Positions 13,801 to 25,294 of a stretch of 64,000 nt of DNA are shown here, one piece after another. Origin of the DNA: Rhea pennata (Eukaryota > Chordata > Aves > Rheiformes > Rheidae). The notes beneath the pieces are model-generated. The model had not been told where the DNA came from and ran no database searches. It saw nothing but the letters and a program-made list of their open reading frames with translations. Position 1 is the first letter of the stretch. Each line of letters opens with the position of its first letter. The stretch lies in assembly GCF_028389875.1 (NCBI RefSeq), contig NC_084663.1, positions 17,126,666-17,190,665 of the forward strand, read 5' to 3'. The position numbers and the translations under genes were made by a program.

Positions 13801-16800
13801 TTCCTGTTGGTTTCAACACTATGCCATAGACTGCTAAAGCTAATGCTCCCAAAGCCCAAGGTTACTCTCAGGCTGCCATCTGTCCACACCCTCTCTGAAC
13901 AGTCGAGAGATGATCTCTTCCAGAATGGATTAGGAAATGGCACAAAACCTCTGTTCTGACTGAGACTTGCTAGCAGGGCAGAGATGGGACTGATGTCAGG
14001 TGTCTGTGAAAGCTGGCTGGAAAATTTTCACATTTTATTTCATTTCCTCCCCCAAAATAGATTTGCCTTGCTCTCTGTGGGATTTAATAAAAGTACTGTG
14101 TTCTTCCTTTAAATGAAAAGGCTACATGCAGAGAAGGCAGGACAGCCTCTCCAGTTGTGAAGATGATGAAGAGCTGAACCACAGCATAATCCTCTCAAAG
14201 GGCATGCCACTATCTGAGAGGGCTCAGGCTGTGTCTCTTGGCATGCTGCTTTCAGATAACCAACTGCTGAGAGATGATTCTGGCAGAGCTTGTGCCTTAA
14301 AATACATAAAGACCAATCTTACAACATCCATAAAGGGTAGCACAGAACCGTTGTAGCCTTGCAGTAGCTTGTGATCAAGGTTTAAGGGCAAATACACCCT
14401 TCTTGTATCCTTGCAATCCTCCTCTCCCTCCTGTTTGTATTCCTGGTGGCTATCTACACACATGGAAATGCTACCCTCTCCTGGGGCTGTCCCTCATGGT
14501 GATTGCAAGCCTGACCTCATACTCTTGATATAAGAAGTGCATGATCCATACACAGGGTCATGTGTATGCAGCCTGGACCCAGTGGCACACTGCTAACGAA
14601 CTGGGAGTGGCTGGGGCTTACATTCAGCCTCTGCCAGGCTCATGCCTATAAGGTCCTTGCTGTGTTGGTGGTGAGGGAAAAAGTGTGCATGTCCTCTTTG
14701 TGAGTCAGGGCATTTCTGGTAGTGCTTGCTGCTGGTCTTCTCCAGAACAGCCTGGAAGCTGGTTTAACTGCTGTGCTCACATGTACTAGCACAGGCTGGG
14801 GTAATTCCTATGTTGGGAGTTATGAACTCTAGGTGTTGCACTGACATAACTGTTGTCTACAGCTTTTCGAGTGCAAGAGGCTGCAAGAACTGAACAAGCA
14901 ATTTTGACTGAGGTATGTCTCAGGCTCTCCTCAATGTATGATCTGTGGAGAGGATGAGTCTTGCATGGTCCTTTGGTTATGACTGCTCAACTTCGACTGT
15001 ACCTCTGGAAAGCCCTGGCTATCTATGACTAAGGGCCCTCGCCTACTCACATACATTTCCAAAGAAGGGGATCCTGTTCATACAGGAGGTGCATGTGGGA
15101 AGAGGGACTGCCTACAAGGAACTGAATTACTGCGGTTGAAGAAGAGCTTGGCAATCTGACTGCGTGTTTCCAGCACTCAGGACTTGAAATCTGCCACTGG
15201 TGCTGTGAGCAGGGTCATCTGCAGGCCTTTCTAGTCTGGATTTGGTTCAGTATCTTCAAGCACAACAGCCTGCTGTGGTGAGGATGGTGGGGATGACTGG
15301 TGGTGGAAAGGTGGTGCAAAGCTGCCTAGCTCTGCCACACATACTGGTTGTGGTCTGTGATCCTCCTCCGCTGCCTGCTCCTCCTTCACTGGGAAGTGAC
15401 TATTGCACAAAGAGCTCCCTGGAAAGACCTAAAACACCACTGAGCTACTGCTGGAGCAAACCACTTTTTTCCTTCCCTTGGTGTTCAGCAAAAGGGGAGT
15501 GGGACAAGAAAATAAATTATACGCACAGGTTACAGCTCTGTGACATCAAATTCCTATATTGAAGCAGTCCTGAAAGGAAAGCCTGTACTGTGGAGGAGGA
15601 AACAGACTGCAGATGGACCTGAAATAAGTGAAACTACCTTGTTTAACTTTAGATATTAATCTCCAAGGTATTTTTTTTAGAATCTCTCTATTGTAAAATG
15701 AGTCAAAAGCGTACTTTCAGGGTGTTGTTCATATCATCCTAGTGTAGGCCAGCTGGATCACACCCTTGAAATTCCTCTTCACTCCAGTGATTGTGAATGT
15801 TGGCATCTGCACTAGTCACCCAGGCACTTGTAAAGCAAAGTGAAGTTTATCTACCAGTGCTAGGTAGCTGCTAGCATGTGTGGCCTGCAATTCCCTTGTT
15901 AAATGCACCATAAGCACTCAGACTTGTCCAGCTCAGTGTCAAAATGAGTCACCCTTTGAGGCTTTTTCACCTATGCTTTGTGGTTAGGGGCTTTAAGACA
16001 GAGGAAAATCTCTTTTCTTCATAGTGCTTCTGAAGGTGAAGGCTCGGACAGAGCGGGAAATGAGCTGACTGAAGCCATCTGTGGTGATGAGCAGAAGAGG
16101 AGATGATGTGAGGAAATGTCATGAAAAGGAGTTTGAGCATGAGAGAGACCTGACGAGACTAGCCACTGGCTGGAGGAGCTAGCAAGAAGTGGGGATGTGG
16201 TAACCTGTAAACAGATGTTCGTACTGTGCATTTATGTTTACTAAGCTGGCGGTAACAAGAGGTGCCATGTGCATGTCTAGAAAACACTGGGAACTTCCAG
16301 AAAGCAGAATAGTCATTGGGATCTTTTGGGGTCCAATGGGTTACTGGGATCCAAAAATGTCACAGGGATCCTTTCTGGAAACTTCCTGAACGTGCAGGGA
16401 GTGTCAGTGCTAAATCAGAGAGCAACATCTCTCAAGTCTAACACAGATGTGCCTGGGGTTAGCTTCACCCTTCCTTTGGCTTTAGTGGTAAACTCAAGCA
16501 ACCATAACCCTCTGCCTGCTGGGTTCTGCTTGCACTCTGCTGCTTTTACAGAAAAAGAAATACAGAAGCAAAGGTCAGGGACAACACTCAACAGGCTTAG
16601 TTTTGCCTAGAAAACAGCCATTTTTCTGATGTCTGGCAGATCAACTTCTCAGGCATAAATCTTCATTATCTAAAGTCACCTACAGATGGCTACATAAGGT
16701 GATGTTGCAGCAGCATTTCACTATGAGCCTCGTGCTGAACTACACTGACACAGCACCACTGGGACCTGCTGAAGACTGAGCAGATTGCAAAGTGTCCATA

Positions 16801-18995
16801 AAAGGCAGGGCAGATTGGGCAGAGTCTGGGACAGGCATTCTCGTCTGCTTTCCTCGTGTCTGAGTGTCCCTTTCAGTACTTCTCCTCCCTGTGTCCTTGC
16901 TGTTCTGCCAGTCTGTCTCCTTATGTGTGCAAGAGGATCTCTGAAACAGAATCTGTTTTGTGTGCTGTGAGAGCACAGAAATGCGAGCCCTTCTCACATT
17001 TGAATTATTTTAGCACTGCTGAAATACAAATAAAATAATTGAGATGGATGACTTATTCTTTTCAGTTTTATTTCAGTGCTGACACAAATTGGCTGAGTTT
17101 CAAAGAACTGATTTATACTGAATACTGCTCTACTATACCCACAGCTTATCATTATCTATAAGAATGAAAACCACTGTCAGCAGTAGGTTTAAGTCTGCTC
17201 CTATAGGAAGGGTTGGAAGTAGCTGGGCATGTGCTCTCCTTCTGGGTTAGGGCTTTGGCCTGTATATTTAGTGTGCCCAAGGCACAAAAGTTTCCGTGGC
17301 TGTCTTAGTGATTCAGCTTGTCTGTGTGTCATGTTCACCATCTTCAACTCAGAGTTCAAAACTGACATGATATAACAGGCATTTCTGTAAGGACAAGGTA
17401 CTACCAGCTGAAGTTTTGTGACTTAGCACCCATGTGGAAGTATCTTAGCTGGCTGACTTGAAGAAGAGAACTGACTCTAAGAGGATGAAAAATGACTTTT
17501 TCAACCTAACTAAAATTTAGTTAAATTACTAGTGAAATCCAACTCAAATATAACCTGAGAATCTAAGTGAGATTTTATACTGAAGCTTACTGACACAGCT
17601 ATCAGGCCTGTAGGAACACACACAGGATACACAGCATCCTATGGTTTGGACAACACACATCCACATCAGTGTCTGCAAAAGCTAGGAAGATAATAAAGAA
17701 CAGCAGCCCCTCACAGTGAAACACAATTTGACGTGTGAGAAGAAATCCCACAAGTAATCAGAGATGTCAGTTCAACCACATGTCTTCCGATAAATCATTT
17801 ACAATACCCAGTCAAACCCTATATCTGACTGACCGTAGGGGACTGAAAATACTGTCTGATATTGCAGCTACCTCATCTGGGTCAGTCTGCATCTGACAAG
17901 TGCAGGAATGCTATGTAACCAAGATACAGAGAGGAGACTGTTCTCAGGGCTAAAATAATCCCAAGGCATTCACTGTCAAACTGTCTCCAGGGGCAGACAA
18001 AGGTCTTAGCTGAGAGAATAATCACCTCAGAACAATAAATAGTGTTTTATAAAGGTCAATAATAATAATAGTGATCATAGATGTTGCTGGTATCAGTGTT
18101 TGGGTTTTGGGGTTCTGCTAAGAAGAAGGCTTCTGTTTTCATTCTAGAAAAAGAAGTGAAGGCTGGATTTCTCCCAGTGTAGAGGCACACAGCAGTGTTA
18201 AAGAGAGGCAGAGGAGGTTAAACAGTGCTGTTATGCCTAATTTCAAAGGACTTTTCACCCTTATCCCTCCCTCCCCCCAAAAAACTGGCCCTTTATCCAA
18301 ATACATAAAGAGGGAGTGAAAGTGCTCCTGATGCTGAGCCTGGAGGCGAAGGCAGTCACCGAGGAATGGACTCCTGCTCCAAGCAACTTACTCCTTTTTC
18401 ATTAAGCACTCAACAGATGACAATAAGCATTTTTAAGGTACTCCTCAGTTATTCCTTACTCCAGAAAGGTTTACCTCTTCCTTTGTTTATTTTCCTCTGG
18501 TTGATTTTCCAAATAGTAGCAAGATGGGTAAAAACGCATGCCCCAGATTAGTTGGCAGGAATAATTTCGGAGCTAGAGGTTGTCAGCGGGTAGATAGACA
18601 GCAGCTCTCATTCTTCTCCTAATAGCTAGTGGTATTATTTCAAGCCCCTATTTCCTAGTACTCTAAACAGAGAAAGAAGAGAAATCAGTCCTCTGTACAG
18701 GTTTAAGATAGCAGTGACTTGGCCCTCCTGCTTTTGCTAAGACACCTTGCAAGAGAGCTAAGTCACTCAGCCTTGTGCAGACACACAATCTTTGGCATCT
18801 TTTGCCCAGAAGCAAAACTTTAGGCACTTAGGCTGACTTCATATTTTCCTAGGTTGACTCCAGTGATGTTGCCCACACAGGATTTTGCAGCTGTGCAGCT
18901 CAGTGTAAGTTTGTCAAAGTTATCTACAGCAGACTAAGCCCTGTGATTCTGAAGTAAACATGAAATTGTGAGCTAAATGGTAAATCACCACCACC
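10871..18995. other. No gene seen
   Basis: Eight kilobases with only short frames (up to about 106 codons). A possible imperfect hairpin lies at 16295-16380, and a splice-like pair at 11893-11942 was judged a chance match. No repeat family is recognised. Confidence 0.55.
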
Positions 18996-19018
18996 AAAAA
19001 AAAAAAAAAAAAAAAAAA
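18996..19018 (+). repeat. Poly(A), 23 bases
   Basis: This is an uninterrupted A run after a short CCACCACC. No associated element is recognised. Confidence 0.95.
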
Positions 19019-21725
19019 TTTGAAAAATATTTTCTGGATAGTCTGAACTTACCATCCATGTGAATAGAACACTTTAGGCAAAAACTCTGTTTTGGCTCTA
19101 CCTATGGCAAGACCCTTGTCAGTGCACAGCCTATTTCAGAGGGTACTGCAAGCCCCACTGCAGCTAGTAGGGTAGGATGGCACTTGCAGTTCCTAGCAAA
19201 TGAGTATTTAGTGTTTTGTTATTAAAAAGTTCTTCTTGCTCTCTATGTACGTCTAATCTCTTAAAAACATTGCTGAGCTCTTGGTTACTGTGATATCCTT
19301 TGGCATGGAGGAGCTTGTGTTCAGACTTCATGGTGGACAGCTGCTTGCATTGAACTTGCCTTGGCCACTGTTCAATGCTGTTTGTTATCCTATAAATGCA
19401 AAATGCAAGGGAACACGCTGGCTCTTACAGCCAGAAACAGATAGTGCATGTGGTGTCCCATGATTCTTAAGAGAGCTATCTTTTCCATTTAAAGATTCTT
19501 AAATGCCAAAAACAGCACTATAGACATATGTGTAAGGAATTGACAGAATCAGGGTGGTGGTGGTGGTGGGAGTCTCTTACATTTAAAACTTAAGAAGAGG
19601 TGTGATGAGAAGAAGGGCGAGATGCCTGCTGCTGAGCTGTAAAGGCTTATTTGTGCTGAATCATGCAGGCTAAAAACCAGCTCTGGCTCTCCCCTGCTAA
19701 GTGGCCAAGGGCTGCTGATGGCCTCTGGGGTTACAGCTTTTGTTATCCTCAAGCGAGCTGTGGCCTCAGCTGTCTGGGTCCCCTGCATATATAATGTCAA
19801 TTGTAAAGGGCGTGGGGGGTCCAGATCTGAATTTTCTTCCTTTTTCCTCCCACTTCTGGGTTTCCCACCTAAAGATGCACTCAGTTCACTCTGGTTTGGG
19901 GCCAGAGTGCAAGTCAGTATGTGAGTGGCATGGCCTTAATGTGAGTCCAGGCTGACACAGTTGCAGACATGAGCAGTGGGCATTGCAGCCTGTGGCACTG
20001 CAGAGTGTCTGGGAGAGGAGCAAGGGGATGTTGGCATCAGTGTGACTTTTTATTACTTGAAATGCAGGGGGAAGCAGCTATAGAATAAATGTTCATCCCA
20101 ACAAAGTAACCTCCCAACAAAAGGAACACCATCTACCTCTCGAATCACTAAATTAGCTCCTGCTGTAGCAGGCTTCCCACTTCATTAGAACTGAGTGAGG
20201 CACAACAAACCTCAGCAAGCCTTCTGCAAGGGGCAAGCTTTACTGAGATGGAGATGGTATGTTTCCATACAACCAGGCTGCCTACAGACCATTGAATACT
20301 GCAGGGCTCCAGAAAACAGAAAGCCTAAAAGTACGAAGCTTCCTATTTCCCTCATTTTAGTGAAACTGAATGTGATGTACTTACGTTTCTTTCTTTTGTT
20401 GGTCTTCCCAGGCAGTCTCAGGTGAACAGAGGAGACTGAGCACTCAGATTGACAGTACTCATTGCTCTCCTGTCTGTAGTTAATGTTCTTCAGACACAAG
20501 CTGAGATTCACCAGAGCATATCCTAGACCATGGGGTCGGTGAGATCAGAAGGGTCTCTTGCTTTATTTAGATTGTTATGCTTGGACACTTCTTGCAATGT
20601 TGGCAAATTTGAACATACTTTGCATAGACAATACACTCCCACATCTGCATGGGAGGAGGTTTAAATCACAGTAACTTGGAGAGATGCACACAGAATGAGT
20701 GTGCTCTTGCTGCTCCAAGGCTAGATTTGAAGTGAATAATTGATCAGAAGCTGCATAAGCAGCTATGAACAGCCAGATGGGTATGGTCCAAAATGCTGAG
20801 GCTGGCAATAATTGGGGGTCAGCCTGGGCAGCAGCACCCCCAAAGAACAGGCAATGATGTTGCAACCTTGTGTAACAGGGTAGCAAACTCAAAGCAACAA
20901 CTTATAGAAAGAGGAGGCAATCTTATTTTAAAACAGAGCTGATTTTTCTTACTTATGCTCATATTCTCACACCTACATACTCACAAGCACCAAGATGGGG
21001 TATGCACACTATCTGTCTGGCATCTGTCCATCTTTGCAATGATTTTCAGGGCAAGAGATGGTGCCTATCAAGTTATTGTCATGTCTCCTGGGTTTCCCTT
21101 TGATCAGCGTTGCCGTGCTAGTTTTGGATGTACCTTTTGTACCGCTCAGGAGATGATAGTGACTACCCTCTCCACCCTGTTCCATCTCTGTGAGTCATCC
21201 GGATTTACTCCCCATCCCTTTTCTCCTGACCTAAGTGTCCTTAGAAGCTGCAAATGGTGTGTGCTGGGATATTGATGACCTGCTCATCTAGGGCCAATCA
21301 ACACCTGCCTCTCTTACACCTTTCTTTTATAGTCTCCTGTGTTTTGTTCCTTCTGGTGCTTCACATCCAGACATTGCCATTCCTCCTCCACTCTTACCAA
21401 TCTTAAAATTTATGTTGCAGCTCTCTTAACAGATAGAGTTAAATCTGTAAGAAAATTTTGCTGAATAAATTTCATGAGAGGTTCTGCAGGAGATTTTCGG
21501 GGGGATTAGGCTTATGGATATTAAAAAGCAGGAAAAAACCCAGCTGCTTCAAGGAAGAAAATGAGAAATGTTTTTGAGAACAGCTTTCTTTTATATGAGA
21601 AAGCAAAAGCCCCATTTCTCTCTCTTTCTCACACCATCTGTGTTTGTTAACTCTAACTGTTTTAGAAACAAAACATTTCTTTTCACGTAAGCCAAAACCA
21701 TCTATGTATGAACAGGAGCTACGTA
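19019..21725. other. No gene seen
   Basis: Unique-looking sequence with frames of at most about 106 codons and no motif, ending at the GAAA microsatellite. Confidence 0.6.
19552..19570 (+). repeat. (GGT)n microsatellite
   Basis: About six GGT/TGG units are present. On the minus strand this gives the poly-proline end of a spurious open frame. Confidence 0.85.
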
Positions 21726-21777
21726 GAAAAAAAAAAGAAAGAAAGAAAGAAAAAAAGAAAGAAAGAAAGATAGAAAG
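21726..21777 (+). repeat. (GAAA)n microsatellite
   Basis: About 50 bases of A and GAAA units form a pure purine tract with two interruptions. It is likely length-polymorphic. It lies about 110 bases before the old CR1 relic. Confidence 0.95.
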
Positions 21778-21885
21778 CTTTCCTTTAAGTTTTCTTCTAA
21801 GGTTCAGAGGCCTAACCAAACTTGCCTGAAACTCTCCGCAGTTCATGAGCAGTACATGGCAGATATTACATGAATATATGTAGAC

Positions 21886-22210
21886 ATTTTGGACTAGACC
21901 TTTGGCCCATCCAGCCCAATATCTTGTTTCCAGCTGTGGCCATGTGAGAAGGCCTGTAAGAGTAGCAGGGATTCCTCTTATACTCTCCCGGTCTCTAATC
22001 ATTCTCAATATGGTTTGTACATGCTGAGTAATTCTCAACAGATTTGTTCCCCGTTCATTTGTCCTTAAATCAATTTCTAACATCTCCGGTATCCGTTGGC
22101 AAAGAGCTCCATAGGTAAACTGCCTGTTGCAGTTCTTTATTTTAAAACTGCTTTTTTACTAGCTTCTTTTGATAGTCCTAAGTTCTGACTTAGTCCTTAG
22201 TTCTGACTCT
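21886..22210 (-). mobile_element. Old CR1-type LINE 3' fragment
   Basis: Read on the plus strand, it begins GGCCCATCCAGCCCAATATC and later has GGCAAAGAGCTCCATAGGTA followed by a run resembling GTTTTAAAACTG. These resemble, in reverse orientation, the 3' end of an old CR1 lineage known to me from turtle, crocodile and bird genomes. Divergence and gaps are large, consistent with an ancient insertion. The 203-codon minus-strand frame over it (21472-22083) gets part of its length from this relic. Confidence 0.65.
22174..22209 (+). repeat. Tandem duplication, 18-bp unit x2
   Basis: AGTCCTAAGTTCTGACTT is followed directly by AGTCCTTAGTTCTGACTC, two mismatches in 18. It lies at the outer edge of the old CR1 fragment and probably arose by slippage within it. 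Confidence 0.85.
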
Positions 22211-23554
22211 GCCAATAGACTCGGCCATGTGGTAACCAAGTGCCAATGGTCTTTCAAGTGATATTAGCCAGATAGCATGGGCAAGGAAATGGCAGAAAAG
22301 GGGTTGGTTTGCCCTGAAAAGCAGTGTTCTTGTAAACAGCTGTCAGCTAAATTGTAGTGGGCTCTCCTGCGAGAATGCTGATGGTGAAAGATGGTGTGCG
22401 AGGTGGGAGCCCAAGGCAGCTCGGGCCATGTCAAAGGCAGGGTGCTTTGAGAGCACACTCAGACACTGGCTCAGTGTGGCTGTGCACAGGTCTGGATTCA
22501 GTCTGCGCAGCCCCCTTGTGCACCAAGCATGGCCATGCTCCTGACCCCGAATAACTACTGCTTCCCTTTTCCCAGTGTCCTGAAGGAGGGAGGATGAGCG
22601 CTGGTAGAGCTGTGCTTTACCTCGTGCGTGCCGGACTGGGTCTTCCCAAGGCCCAGGTGTCAGCACTGTTAGGGAAGTGCTTTGTGGGCACTGCTCTGCA
22701 CAGCGGTATCAAGTGGAAATCCACATTAACAGCAGCATTTCTTTGGAAAGAAAATACTCCACTTTTGCACATCAGTTAGTTACAAGTACTGCTTTTCCCA
22801 AACTATGTTAAGTTTATGAATCTCTCTTTAGAGAGTCTTTAGCTTTGATTTCTATTACAAGGCATACCTGAAGTCTGATCTTGTTTCTCCATCACGTAGC
22901 ATTTGGCAAGGCAGATGTGTTTCGCACTCCCGTGGATGCATTATTAGGTGGCTGCTCAGCAGATAAGCTATTCAATTGAATGTATGTGTTAATCACTCTT
23001 TAAAAGGAAGGTCTTCTTCTTCTTGGGGTTTTCAGATGTTACATCTTACTCCATGTTTGTTACCCATATACCTCTCACGGTCCAAGCCAAGATGTTTCTA
23101 GCAGCAATGATTGCTAATTCAGAAAAACAGAAATGTTAAATGTGTATAAAACATGTTTCCAACCCACAGTGCTTCAGTCTGTGCAAGATAAACCTGTTGG
23201 CACTTTGGAGTTAAATAATAGCTGCCAGGTAGACTGCACCACAGATGGGAATTTGGGTAAGGACAAGTTGCCAGCTACTTACAGAGGAGTTACACAGCAG
23301 TATGGCATCCTCCCTGCAGTCTTCCACGTGCAGTGAGGAGAGCCACACTTAACCTAACTTCTGTCACGGACAGAGATGCCATTGCATCTTGGGTGCCTAA
23401 CACTGAAACTAGCAGCACTTACATCCACTTTATCATCCACTTTTGTTTCTCTTATACAGCAGGCAAAGTGGATTATACATATGCATAACTGACTGTGTGT
23501 GATATCTCATTTTGGCGCCAGGAGTAGGTGTAGGAGGTAAAGCCACTTGGTTGC

Positions 23555-23573
23555 CCTCCTCCTCCTCCTCCTC
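23555..23573 (+). repeat. (CCT)n microsatellite
   Basis: Six tandem CCT/CTC units are present. They form a poly-glutamate stretch in an antisense chance frame. Confidence 0.85.
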
Positions 23574-25243
23574 GCCCCCAGATGAAGGGTGAGTCAGAAG
23601 CCAAGCACAGGCAGGCTCCAGCCAGCCAGGCACAGGCTCCACCATGGGGAAACTCAGTGGAAGAGCTTGAAAAGGCACCCGTCGGTCTTGTGACGAACTC
23701 TGCGGCGGGTGACATCTCTCACGATGACTCACAGCAGCAGGCCGAGGCTGTGGGCAGAGCTGCACCCACTTCAAATGCAGAGATGGGAGGAAAAATGCAA
23801 AAGGATGTGACCGATGCTGTTGCCCAGGGCAGCAGCAGGTGGGTACTGAGGGGAAGAAATCTTCTCAGCTCACTGCTGTGGGACCTGCTCTGGTCTGGGA
23901 CTAGCTCTCTGCAAGGACCAGCAAGGCCATTATCCCTGCTGGATGGGTGGTTGCTGTGATCCAGAGTCCTGGAGGAAGTAATTTGGAGAAAGGGAAATGT
24001 AGGGTTTGGAGGGTTCACTGACATGATGGAAACAAAGACATCTGGAGAGTTTGGTATCACCTGACTTTGAACAGGTCTGCATTTACATTTTATTTATACA
24101 TTCAACAGAAAACAGGTAATTTAGCTGAAGATATGCCATAAAACAACAGTAATATAACATAGATCATACATTATGTAACACTTACTGTCAGAAAAACTCT
24201 GTGTACATAAGCCTGTGAAATACCATGCATGGATAGTAAGTGTGAAAGATTGCTCCCCAGCTGCTGGTCCTAGGGAACTCCTGAAATTTCAGCAACAAGT
24301 GATTTTTATGCATTTTTCACGTTTTTCTGTTTCCTGTAAACAATTTGCTCTCAATGTAAACCATCAGGAAATGCTATGACAAATGCTCAAGGCTGTGCAT
24401 AGTCCATGCCAAGCTTGACTTCAGCGCTGTGGTGGAGCTGCTGGGACTTGGGGCTACCTCTGTGCTGCTGCCTGGGGCAAGGGCAGAAGGGCACGCAGTG
24501 ACACAGGCTGCTCTGGGCAGGGCTCTGTCTTGGATGTCATGTACCACTTCCTCAGTGGTGCTTGTCCAGGACAGGCACAGCGTTGTGCTCATTCAGTACT
24601 TGCTGCTACTCTTTTTTTCTAGTGCTTGACTACAGATCTATCTGTTCTGAGCATGAACAAACCTCCAGACTGTGCCAGTGCAGCAACCCTTACGTGCGGA
24701 ATATAAGGCCTGTATTATTCTTTTGCAGTCTCCTTTCCTAACTTTGAATTTGCATTTGGCTTTTTACAGGCAAAGCACAGGAATATCTCAGAGATGCTTC
24801 TGGGATGGCTGTAGGAGTCAGGAAGGGGGAAGGAGGGCTTTATACGTTATCTTCATTTTTAAAGTATTTTATCAACTCCAAGAACTGGAGATGATACATC
24901 TTGTTAAAAGCAGGTTCTGCAGGAAATCCCACTGCAAGGGACTTGTGGAATATGCGACAACTCAGTTTACTAAGTGGACAATTAATATTTTGATCCTTGA
25001 ACTTTTAGACCATTTTCTATTGTCTCTACTTCTAAGCCTCAGTCCAAAGCCTATCACAGTCAAAATAATTCCAATTAAAGTGATGTGACTACGAGCAAGC
25101 AGGCAATTGCAGGGAAGGGTAGCCTGTCTTGCATGCTGGTCAGCTGCTGAGCAAGAAGCCTCTAATCACTTCACTTCGGTGGCTGAAGAGGAGCAGAATC
25201 CCACTGACAATCTGCTCTCTTTCCCTTGTGCAACACTTTTCAG

Positions 25244-25272
25244 TTCAGATCACACATCCAGTGTGATCTGAA
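25244..25272. repeat. Perfect inverted repeat, 12-bp arms, 5-base spacer
   Basis: TTCAGATCACAC and GTGTGATCTGAA are exact reverse complements separated by ATCCA. Three bases later a second perfect hairpin follows. Confidence 0.9.
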
Positions 25273-25274
25273 AA

Positions 25275-25294
25275 AAATCAGATGTGTCTGATTT
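25275..25294. repeat. Perfect inverted repeat, 8-bp arms, 4-base loop
   Basis: AAATCAGA and TCTGATTT flank a TGTG loop. It shares the TCAGA core with the adjoining 12-bp inverted repeat, suggesting duplication or a paired binding site. Confidence 0.9.
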
